Shown here: positions 17,769 through 24,868 of the stretch, in pieces
How positions within the stretch are numbered: the stretch's first letter is position 1
Layout of the letters: every line of letters begins with the position of its first letter
NCBI GenBank assembly: GCA_004554385.1
Contig: SFMO01000081.1
Coordinates: forward strand, 1-64,000
Length of the DNA stretch: 64,000 bases
Direction of reading: 5' to 3'
From: Ruminococcus flavefaciens
Lineage (GTDB): Bacteria; Bacillota; Clostridia; Oscillospirales; Ruminococcaceae
Translations under genes and position numbers: made by a program
Notes under the pieces: model-generated
Databases searched by the model: none
What the model saw: only the letters and a program-made list of their open reading frames with translations
What the model was told of the DNA's origin: nothing

Positions 17769-18254
17769 TTGAACAGAAACCTGAAAACAAAGCTCGATTC
17801 ATTCTGCTGCAATTACGTTTTGCTGGGCAGTGTTGAGGAGGCGGCGGTACGGGCAGGCTTTCCGCGGGAGAATGCTCTCTCTGAGGGAGTCGGGCTGCTG
17901 AAAACTGAGGAGTGCCGACAGCGTATAGCACAGCTTAGGGATATACTCAGCGACAGCAGCAGTGTAGCGGCAGGTCTGAAAAGGCTTGCCTTCGGCAGCT
18001 GCGCCGATGCTGTCTATCTGGTGTTCGCCGACGAGCTTCCCCCTGCGGAGGTGATAGGCAGGCTGGACCTTTTCAATGTCTCAGAGATAAAAAGGGTAAA
18101 GGGCGGCGGAGTCGAGGTGAAGCTTTTCGACAGAATGAAGGCGCTGGAAAAGCTTTTCGAGCTCGAAAATGCTTTCAGTGATCGTACAAAGGCGGAGAGC
18201 CTTATCAAAGCCCTGACCGCTGACGAGGAGGGTGAGAGCCTTGACAATAACTGA
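17769..18254 (+). CDS. terS: Phage terminase small subunit-like protein
   Basis: 161 aa from TTG 17769, which follows AAAGGAGGT at 8 bases; the in-frame ATG at 17727 lies upstream of that site and is rejected. Residues 1-60 look like a TerS helix-turn-helix (KLDSFCCNYVLLGSVEEAAVRAGF), the DNA-recognising part of a packaging motor; the C-terminal half is helical and ends acidic. The identification rests mainly on position directly before terL, with which it overlaps 14 bases. The only upstream promoter-like match (TTGAAA about 17699, TTATAT 18 bases later) is weak. Confidence 0.7.
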   Translation: MNRNLKTKLDSFCCNYVLLGSVEEAAVRAGFPRENALSEGVGLLKTEECRQRIAQLRDILSDSSSVAAGLKRLAFGSCADAVYLVFADELPPAEVIGRLDLFNVSEIKRVKGGGVEVKLFDRMKALEKLFELENAFSDRTKAESLIKALTADEEGESLDNN

Positions 18255-19488
18255 ATTCTCACCTAAACAGCGACTCGCCATGAAATGGTGGAATATGCAG
18301 AGCTATAAAGCCCTGGACGCAATAATATGCGATGGAGCTGTGCGAAGCGGAAAAACCCTTTCAATGTCACTGGGATTTGTATTCTGGGCAGCTGAGAGCT
18401 TCAGCGGCGGTGCCTTTGCCATGTGCGGCAAGACCATAACCTCCCTGAGAAGGAATGTGATAACGCCTATGCTTCCTCTCCTTGAGGAATACGGCTTCAC
18501 TATCCGTGAGAGGGTAAGCGGCAATTACTTCGATATGACCTTCCTCGGCAGGACAAACAGAGTGTACCTCTTCGGCGGCAGGGACGAAAGCTCTGCGGCA
18601 CTGATACAGGGAATGACTCTTTCGGGAGTATTCTTTGACGAGGTGGCGCTCATGCCTCGCTCCTTTGTGGAGCAGGCTCTTGCGAGATGCTCTGTCAGCG
18701 GCTCAAAGATGTGGTTCAACTGCAATCCCGACAATCCCTCTCACTGGTTCTACAATGAGTGGATAAAGAAGCGGCGCGAGAAGAATGCGTTGTATCTCCA
18801 TTTCACTATGGACGACAATCCTTCTCTTTCGGAAAAGGTCCGTGAGCGCTACAGACGCATGTATTCCGGGACATTCTATGACCGCTTCGTGCTTGGAAAA
18901 TGGACAGCCTCACAGGGTGTGGTATACCCGATGTTCAGCGAAAAACAGCACGTTTTCAGCGGTGATGTAGAATGTGAAAGATACATCATCTCCTGCGATT
19001 ACGGCACGGTCAATCCTGCTTCCTTCGGCTTGTGGGGACTTCACTGCGGAGTCTGGTACAGACTGAGAGAGTATTACTACTCCTCGAAAAGAGAGGGAGT
19101 ATGCCGCACAGACGAAGAGCACTATGCCGCTCTTGAGGAGCTTGCAGGGGATCTGAGAATCGAAAAGGTGATAGTCGATCCCTCTGCGGCAAGCTTCATC
19201 GAGTGCATACGCCGTCACGGCAGATTCCGCGTTGTAAAAGCGGATAACGACGTTGTATCGGGCATAAGACAGGTGAGCTCGGCACTTAAGCAGGGAAAAC
19301 TCCGCTTCCACGCATCATGTAAAGATATCCTGCGAGAATTCACGCTTTACAGCTGGAACGAAAAGGCTGGAGCGGACATCCCCATTAAGGAAAACGATCA
19401 CGCAATGGACGATATGCGCTATTTCGTGGCGGATATAGCCGGCTCACAGTGCGGAGATGAGCTCATAGCTCTTTCCGTAGCCCGATAA
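18241..19488 (+). CDS. terL: Phage terminase large subunit (PBSX/Terminase_3 type)
   Basis: 415 aa from TTG 18241, which follows GAGGAGG at 9 bases; an in-frame GTG at 18232 abuts that site. It is the DNA-packaging ATPase/nuclease. Walker A GAVRSGKT (about 32-39), Walker B VFFDE (130-134), coupling region WFNCNPDNPSHW. The RNase H-like nuclease has its acidic residues in ISCDYGT (Asp253), VDPSAA (Asp313) and DHAMDDM (386-392). All motor and nuclease motifs look intact and length is normal, so the gene is not decayed. Codon use and GC resemble neighbouring host genes. Confidence 0.93.
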   Translation: MTITEFSPKQRLAMKWWNMQSYKALDAIICDGAVRSGKTLSMSLGFVFWAAESFSGGAFAMCGKTITSLRRNVITPMLPLLEEYGFTIRERVSGNYFDMTFLGRTNRVYLFGGRDESSAALIQGMTLSGVFFDEVALMPRSFVEQALARCSVSGSKMWFNCNPDNPSHWFYNEWIKKRREKNALYLHFTMDDNPSLSEKVRERYRRMYSGTFYDRFVLGKWTASQGVVYPMFSEKQHVFSGDVECERYIISCDYGTVNPASFGLWGLHCGVWYRLREYYYSSKREGVCRTDEEHYAALEELAGDLRIEKVIVDPSAASFIECIRRHGRFRVVKADNDVVSGIRQVSSALKQGKLRFHASCKDILREFTLYSWNEKAGADIPIKENDHAMDDMRYFVADIAGSQCGDELIALSVAR

Positions 19489-19526
19489 ACAGACAGCCGC
19501 CGTTCAGAAACTATCAAGGAGGTAAC

Positions 19527-20660
19527 ATGAAGCTTTTCAAGAAGAAAAGGGCTCCCAAGGCTGATCCCGGGCTTGTTGGCATGCAGCGCTGCGGCAGCGG
19601 CAGTTTTGAACTGCCTGCGGCTGTTCAGCCCTTTGAAAAGGAGCTTTACGACAGGCTTCGCTGTGCAGTTCCCATTATCGACGCTGCCATAATGAAGATT
19701 ATCAGGCTCACAGGAGGCTTTCACGTTGTATGCAGCGACGAGGAATATCAGCAGGAGCTCGACAGCTTTCTCAGCAGCGTTCCTGTCGGACTTACAGGGC
19801 GTTCCGTGGGCTGCTTTGCGGATAATTTCCTCGACAGCCTGCTTACCTACGGCAGCGCTGTGGGTGAGATAGTCACGGATACGGAGCAGCAGCGCATTGC
19901 AGGTCTGTGGAACGGGGATATTTCCCGTATCCGCATTGCTTCCGGAGCCGATCCATTCATCAGGAGCTACACCATCACGGAAAGTGACGGCAGCTCTCGT
20001 AAAATAGCACATCCCGAGCGCATACTCTACTCTTCTCTCACAGGCGGTCACTCTCTCCTGAGAGGTCTTCCGTCACTCAGCGGCATCCTTATGAGGATAT
20101 ACGATTGTATCGGTCAGAACTTTGACCGCGCAGGAAATGTCCGCTACGCAGTGACATACAAGCCCACAGGAGAGGCAGGAGACGTAATGTATTCACGGGA
20201 GAGGGCACAGCAGATAGCGCGAGAGTGGGCTGACGGCATGAACTCGGTAAAATACGGTCAGGTAAAGGACTTTGTAGCGGTGGGAGACGTTGATATTAAG
20301 GTCATCGGAGCTGAAAACAAGCTCTTTGATACCAATGTGCCCGTAAGGCAGATACTTGAGCAGCTCATCGCAAAGCTCTCCATACCGCCGTTTCTGCTGG
20401 GGCTATCATGGAGCTCCACGGAGCGTATGTCCTCTCAGCAGGCTGATATACTAACCTCTGAGCTGGAGTATTACCGCAGACTTCTCACACCTGTTATACA
20501 AGATGTGGGAAATGCATACCTCGCTTCTATAGGAGCGCAGGCGACCTGCTCTGTTGAGTGGGAGAACATCAATTTACAGGACGAAACAGCCCTTGCAGAG
20601 GCAAGGCTGAAAAACGCACAGGCGCGTGAGATAGAAATGCGCCTCGAAAAAAATGTTTAA
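19527..20660 (+). CDS. Phage portal protein
   Basis: 377 aa, shorter than many portals (400-500 aa). The basic N-terminus (KLFKKKRAPKAD) and core sequences NFLDSLLTYGSAVGEIV, IPPFLLGLSWSSTERMSSQQ and the following long helix (SELEYYRRLLTPVIQDVG) are those of portals at the capsid vertex through which DNA enters and leaves. ATG 19527 follows AAGGAGGTAAC. It lies between terL (38-base gap) and the capsid gene (15-base gap), the expected head-module order. Confidence 0.88.
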   Translation: MKLFKKKRAPKADPGLVGMQRCGSGSFELPAAVQPFEKELYDRLRCAVPIIDAAIMKIIRLTGGFHVVCSDEEYQQELDSFLSSVPVGLTGRSVGCFADNFLDSLLTYGSAVGEIVTDTEQQRIAGLWNGDISRIRIASGADPFIRSYTITESDGSSRKIAHPERILYSSLTGGHSLLRGLPSLSGILMRIYDCIGQNFDRAGNVRYAVTYKPTGEAGDVMYSRERAQQIAREWADGMNSVKYGQVKDFVAVGDVDIKVIGAENKLFDTNVPVRQILEQLIAKLSIPPFLLGLSWSSTERMSSQQADILTSELEYYRRLLTPVIQDVGNAYLASIGAQATCSVEWENINLQDETALAEARLKNAQAREIEMRLEKNV

Positions 20661-20675
20661 TACGGAGGTACAAAT

Positions 20676-21644
20676 ATGTATAACGATATCAAGCTTGAAA
20701 AGGGACTTTACAATCTCAGCGGAAAGTCATTCACAGCAGCTCTTGAGGAGCTCGACCCCACATCTGCATACGCAGGCACACCTCTCGAAAAGCTGGACGC
20801 CTTCGAGAGACAGCTCAAGCGCTTTAATATCAGGATAAACGGTCAGGACTGTGACCGTGTTGAGAAGTTCTTCTCCACAACGGAAACAGCTGTTCTCTTT
20901 CCTGAATTCGTTACAAGATGCATCAGAAAGGGCTTTGACGAGACAGTGCTCCGCTCTGTATGCGCGGCAAAGACAGTATGCGCAAGCAGTCAGTATCTTG
21001 GCTGTGTCATGGACGACGCCACTGCCGCTTATGAGCCTGCCGCAGAGGGTACGAAGCTTCCCGAGGCTACAGTGAGAGAGGGCTCTGAACCAACTGTGCT
21101 CTCAAAGTTCGGCAGACTTATCAGCGCTTCCTATGAGGCTGTCCGCCAGCAGAGACTTGACGTTTTCGGCGTTATGCTCAGAAGCGTCGGTGTGAGACTT
21201 GCAGTCACCGTTATCAAGGAGGCTGTGGACGTTCTCGTTGACGGCGTAACACCTATCACTACATCAGCTCTCACATATAACGATCTTGCTGCACTTTACG
21301 GCGAGTTCGACTGCTTTGACATGACAACTGTCATCACATCACCCGAGCTTGCTTCCAAGATAGCTGCTATGGAGCAGCTCAAGGACTGCAATGCAAATGC
21401 GGAGGGCAAGCTCGTTCTCCCATTCGGCTCTGAGCTTATCAAGACATCTGCTGCCGATGACGATACCATTATCGGTATAGACCGTGATTTCGCACTGGAG
21501 TTCATCACCAGCACCGACCTTGTTATGGAGACAGACAAGCTTATCGAGCGTCAGCTTGACCAGATGACAGTGTCCATTACCTGCGGCTTCAGAAAGATAA
21601 CTCCCGACGCAGTAAAGGTGCTTACTGTTAATTCCAACGAGTAA
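20676..21644 (+). CDS. Phage major capsid protein (HK97-fold-like)
   Basis: 322 aa. A helical N-terminal region (1-70) precedes mixed sequence containing EGTKLPEATVREGSEPTVLSKFGRLI, resembling the E-loop/P-domain of HK97-type capsids, and ends with an IDRDFALEFIT block and a beta strand (MTVSITCGFRKITPDAVKVL). ATG 20676 follows ACGGAGGTAC. The assignment comes from these features plus the location after the portal gene. The reading frame is intact. A 248-base gap containing a host repeat separates it from the protease gene. Confidence 0.82.
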   Translation: MYNDIKLEKGLYNLSGKSFTAALEELDPTSAYAGTPLEKLDAFERQLKRFNIRINGQDCDRVEKFFSTTETAVLFPEFVTRCIRKGFDETVLRSVCAAKTVCASSQYLGCVMDDATAAYEPAAEGTKLPEATVREGSEPTVLSKFGRLISASYEAVRQQRLDVFGVMLRSVGVRLAVTVIKEAVDVLVDGVTPITTSALTYNDLAALYGEFDCFDMTTVITSPELASKIAAMEQLKDCNANAEGKLVLPFGSELIKTSAADDDTIIGIDRDFALEFITSTDLVMETDKLIERQLDQMTVSITCGFRKITPDAVKVLTVNSNE

Positions 21645-21677
21645 TTCAGTAAATATCAGGCGTTGTAATTGTTTGTT

Positions 21678-21867
21678 GAGCCCATGAACGGGATTCCAAA
21701 GGGACTGTGTTCCTTTGGCGGTGTCCAGAGGCAGCGCCTCTGGTCGCTGTTCACAGCTTTCAGAGAACAGCGAAACAATACGAAGGCGCCCCGCAAGGGT
21801 GAATTCCGAAAACGATCCAGTGAATCGTTTTCGGAAGAGGGACGCCCTGCAAGAGAGGGCGTCCCTA
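21678..21867 (+). repeat. Dispersed multi-hairpin repeat, copy 3, inside the phage-derived cassette
   Basis: About 190 bases with stems CCAAAGG/CCTTTGG, CCAGAGGC/GCCTCTGG, CGCTGTTC/GAACAGCG, CCGAAAACGATCC/AATCGTTTTCGG (21806-21834) and GGGACGCCC/GGGCGTCCC. Its central hairpin differs from copies 2 and 4 by compensatory pairs. It separates the capsid gene from the protease gene. Confidence 0.88.
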
Positions 21868-21892
21868 CATTAATTTTCTGAAAGGAGAAAAC

Positions 21893-22726
21893 ATGGAAAA
21901 TATCATTCTTGATAAGATAAACAGATTCACACGCAGAAAGCTCTCCGAGGACGAGGTATACGTCTTTGACCTTGTGCTCTGCGACAACGACATCGACCGC
22001 GACTGCGAGCGCTTTTCCGATGAGGCTCTTGAAGCACTGAAGGAGCGCTTTATCGGGAAAACAGGCATCTTCGACCATGATGCCGCCGCTTCTAATCAGA
22101 ATGCACGTATCTTCGATGCGGAGCTTATCACCGACGCCACACGCAGAACTGCCTACGGAGAGCCCTATAAGTACCTTAAAGCAAGCGCATACATGGTCCG
22201 CACCGACAATAACAAGGACCTCATTGCGGAAATCGACGGCGGTATAAAGAAGGAGGTGAGCATTTCGTGCTCCGCGGCTAAGCGTATATGCTCGGTATGC
22301 GGAAATGACAAGGCTATGGTTTCCTGCAATCATGTCAAGGGCAAGCGCTACGGCGGCAAGCTCTGCCACACTATCCTTGACGACATCACTGATGCCTATG
22401 AATGGAGCTTTGTTGCCGTTCCTGCGCAGGTAAATGCAGGTGTTACCAAGAAATACAGCGAGGCAGATACCGTGAAGGCTCATGAGAGTGCCGATATTGT
22501 CGCTGCAAATGAGGAGCTCCGACGTGATATCCGCAGACTTGCCTATTTCGTCGGCGGAAGAAATGCGGCGGATATTGCTTCCGTATCGGCGGCAAATCTG
22601 GACACTCAGCAGCTCATCGCACTCCGCAAGTCCTTTGAGGCTCAGTGCGGAAAGGGCGGTGCAGAGGTGCAGCTGGACTTCTCGGAAAAGGAAGGGGAGT
22701 CAACTTCTGATTTTTCAATGAGATAG
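21893..22726 (+). CDS. Phage prohead (capsid maturation) protease-like protein
   Basis: 277 aa. The opening (VFDLVLCDNDIDRDCERFSDEALEALKE shortened: DNDIDRDCERFSDEAL), GIFDHD with His62, and a strand KKEVSISCSA with Ser123/Ser125 match the His/Ser layout of phage prohead proteases. A Cys/His cluster (CSVCG, SCNH, LCH; about 133-160) looks like a small zinc knuckle. The C-terminal half is helical. The start follows GAAAGGAGAAAAC. Unusually it lies after the capsid gene rather than between portal and capsid. Confidence 0.75.
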   Translation: MENIILDKINRFTRRKLSEDEVYVFDLVLCDNDIDRDCERFSDEALEALKERFIGKTGIFDHDAAASNQNARIFDAELITDATRRTAYGEPYKYLKASAYMVRTDNNKDLIAEIDGGIKKEVSISCSAAKRICSVCGNDKAMVSCNHVKGKRYGGKLCHTILDDITDAYEWSFVAVPAQVNAGVTKKYSEADTVKAHESADIVAANEELRRDIRRLAYFVGGRNAADIASVSAANLDTQQLIALRKSFEAQCGKGGAEVQLDFSEKEGESTSDFSMR

Positions 22727-22736
22727 GAGGAAAGCT

Positions 22737-23111
22737 ATGGATATACAGACTATTGTCAGTGCCTTTGAGCTATTTACAGGCGAGGAGAACGGCGATGAAT
22801 ACTATCAGCTGATACTACTTGCAGTCAGCGAGGTGGAGAGCGTTCTTCTTCCCGATGCCGATGATACCGATGTAAGGCTTGTATTTCTGTGTGCGGCGCT
22901 GGCTTTTTACAGGCTTCAGCAGATACTTGCCGCAAGAGAAAGGACTGCGGTCACATATGCAGGCAAGGTGCTGAAGGAGTCGCAGAACACTGCCTACGGC
23001 TATGCAAAAGAGCTTCTGAGGGATTACCTTCAGATATGCAGTGACCTGTTAAAGTCCAAAAATTTCACATTCAGCAGCTTTGCTGCAGGAGAGGAGCTGA
23101 TCTCATGCTGA
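22737..23111 (+). CDS. Putative phage head-tail connector
   Basis: 124 aa, mostly helical (residues 1-105), of the size and position of gp6/XkdH-type connectors that bind the portal. I see no decisive motif. ATG follows GGAGGAAAGCT. The next gene overlaps its end by 7 bases, showing tight translational coupling. Confidence 0.55.
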   Translation: MDIQTIVSAFELFTGEENGDEYYQLILLAVSEVESVLLPDADDTDVRLVFLCAALAFYRLQQILAARERTAVTYAGKVLKESQNTAYGYAKELLRDYLQICSDLLKSKNFTFSSFAAGEELISC

Positions 23112-23515
23112 GAGACATTATCGACGATATTATCGAAAAACTGGCTGAAAAGCACGTTTATCCCGTTTACAGTGCCTTCGATGGAAGGGCTCTCGCACAG
23201 AAGGGCAAGGGCTTTTTCACGGTGGTGGGCATAAGTGCATTTGAGTTATCTGCTCCTATTTATTCGGAGTATGTCGTGTACCTGCCGTTCAAGTCGGAGA
23301 TAGAGCTTACCGTAACAGCTCCCGAAAGCAGCTCTGCGGTGAAGCTCTATGAATACTATGATTCCGATATAGCTCCTGTTATATTCGATATGGCAGGGCT
23401 GACATGCAGCCTAAGCAAAATGAGCATTAAATTCGACACTAATATTCAGCGCCTTGTGCTGTCTGTGAAGCTCCGCGTCAGCGGCATAACAAAGTTTGAA
23501 AGGGGACTTCCATGA
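23105..23515 (+). CDS. Putative phage tail-completion/terminator protein
   Basis: 136 aa. One N-terminal helix (MLRDIIDDIIEKLAEKH) followed by alternating beta strands, the outline of tail-terminator or head-tail joining proteins. The assignment is by size, predicted layout and synteny only. It overlaps both neighbours (7 and 4 bases). Confidence 0.5.
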   Translation: MLRDIIDDIIEKLAEKHVYPVYSAFDGRALAQKGKGFFTVVGISAFELSAPIYSEYVVYLPFKSEIELTVTAPESSSAVKLYEYYDSDIAPVIFDMAGLTCSLSKMSIKFDTNIQRLVLSVKLRVSGITKFERGLP

Positions 23516-23907
23516 GAACGGTCACTACTCTCAGTGAGCGCAAGCCCGAGGCTGTAATTATCGGCGGTACAACTCTTTACTGCGAGAGCTTCAAGGCTTC
23601 GGCTGTCCGCAGTATCACCGAGGAGTCAACTGCCGACGGAGGCACTGTGCTGACAAACAGCGCTTCACGAAGCACAAGGCTGGTATTTTCGGGGAGGGTC
23701 AGCGCTGAGGACCTTCCGCAGAATGCAGTTTACCGCTTCAACGCTCTGGTGAATTCGGCTTCTGCTTTCAATGTTGAGTACATGGACCTGAGATTTTCGG
23801 ACTGCCGTATGCTGTCATATTCCTTTGATGACAAGGGCGGCGACTGGGCAGACGTTACAGTGGTGCTGCTCACCGCTGAGCCCGTAACAAGGAGAAATGA
23901 ACTATGA
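23512..23907 (+). CDS. Phage-cassette protein of unknown function, beta-rich
   Basis: 131 aa, predicted all-beta, Ser/Thr-rich (ITEESTADGGTVLTNSASRS), no recognised motif. ATGA overlap with the upstream gene and a 4-base overlap downstream place it in the structural operon. It could be a tail tube or baseplate component, but I cannot support a precise role. Confidence 0.5.
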   Translation: MRTVTTLSERKPEAVIIGGTTLYCESFKASAVRSITEESTADGGTVLTNSASRSTRLVFSGRVSAEDLPQNAVYRFNALVNSASAFNVEYMDLRFSDCRMLSYSFDDKGGDWADVTVVLLTAEPVTRRNEL

Positions 23908-24830
23908 GTGTGAGAATAACTGTTACAACAGCAGGCGGCGTTCAGTATACAGAGGATAATGTGCTGAACTTCAGCTTTAATAAGGACGTGTATACACCCT
24001 ATACTTCCCTGAGTGCAAGGATAAGAGCCGAAAGGGAATCATACACTGATGCTGCGGAGGTGTCTCTCATCATCGACGGGAATACAGTCCATCACGGACT
24101 GGCGGACAGTCTGAAATGGGAGAAAAGAGGGGGCGAGGACTTCCTTGTTATCAGTTCAAGAGGCTTCACGTCGCTGCTTACCCAGAATCAGATAGAGCCG
24201 GGACTGAAAATGAACATATCATTTAATATGCTCATGGATAACTTCTATACCCTTCCGTATGTGACTCACGAAAACAATTCCGACGACAGCAGCTATATCT
24301 ACGTAAAGCCAAATACCTCCATGTGGGACGCGGCGGCAAACCTTGCATATAAGCTTCTCGGCACCTATCCCTATATCAGGGGAGCAAATACGGTCATGAT
24401 AAGTCCTTATCCGTCGCCGGGGACCTTTGACCTCAGCAGTGAAAAGCTGATAACTTCGGGTACTGAACTGGTTTACAGCCGCCTTGCCAGTGATTACCAT
24501 ATGGCGGACATAAACGGCGACTACGGCAGCTTTGACCTTACCGACAGCGATGTCACTGCGCTTAAAATAGTTCGTCACAAATATTTTGACCTGGATATGC
24601 GGTTTCTCTATTCACCTCAGCAGGCACTTGTCTATCGTGACAAGTATGATTTCCGCGGCGCAGAGAGAGTTTTCTGCTCATACTGCGGCTGCAGGGGCGA
24701 GGACTTAGGCGACACCGTTAGCTTCGGCAGTATAAATGGTGAGCGTATATCCGCTGTTTCCATAAACGGCAGCAGCAGAGGAGTTTTTACCGAGATAAGC
24801 GTATACAGGGACAAATTTCCACATAGCTGA
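23904..24830 (+). CDS. Putative phage tail hub/baseplate protein (XkdQ/gpD-like)
   Basis: 308 aa, beta-rich. The sequence begins with strands and has PYTSLSARIRAE, a TSMWDAAANLAYKLLGTYPYIRG segment and YSPQQALVYRDKYDFRG, reminiscent of tail-hub proteins of the XkdQ/gpD group that often contain a short LysM-like or OB-type insert. The identification is tentative. It is the last gene of the cassette; a shared terminator follows at once, and no tape measure, fibre, holin or lysin gene is present. Confidence 0.5.
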   Translation: MSVRITVTTAGGVQYTEDNVLNFSFNKDVYTPYTSLSARIRAERESYTDAAEVSLIIDGNTVHHGLADSLKWEKRGGEDFLVISSRGFTSLLTQNQIEPGLKMNISFNMLMDNFYTLPYVTHENNSDDSSYIYVKPNTSMWDAAANLAYKLLGTYPYIRGANTVMISPYPSPGTFDLSSEKLITSGTELVYSRLASDYHMADINGDYGSFDLTDSDVTALKIVRHKYFDLDMRFLYSPQQALVYRDKYDFRGAERVFCSYCGCRGEDLGDTVSFGSINGERISAVSINGSSRGVFTEISVYRDKFPHS

Positions 24831-24832
24831 GC

Positions 24833-24868
24833 AAAAAAACGGCTTCCATATGGAAGCCGTTTCCTGTT
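24833..24868. terminator. Bidirectional terminator
   Basis: AAACGGCTTCC-atat-GGAAGCCGTTT stem with A-run upstream and T-rich tail downstream, serving the phage cassette (+) and the GH74 gene (-). Confidence 0.9.

Noticed and set aside
21684..21881. Small protein gene starting MNGIPKGLCSFGG in the repeat copy
   Set aside because: The frame differs among copies after about 20 codons while hairpins keep pairing; no ribosome site is conserved.
17647..24868. Complete prophage
   Set aside because: No integrase, repressor, replication, tape measure, holin or lysin gene and no attachment-site repeats were seen at the borders.
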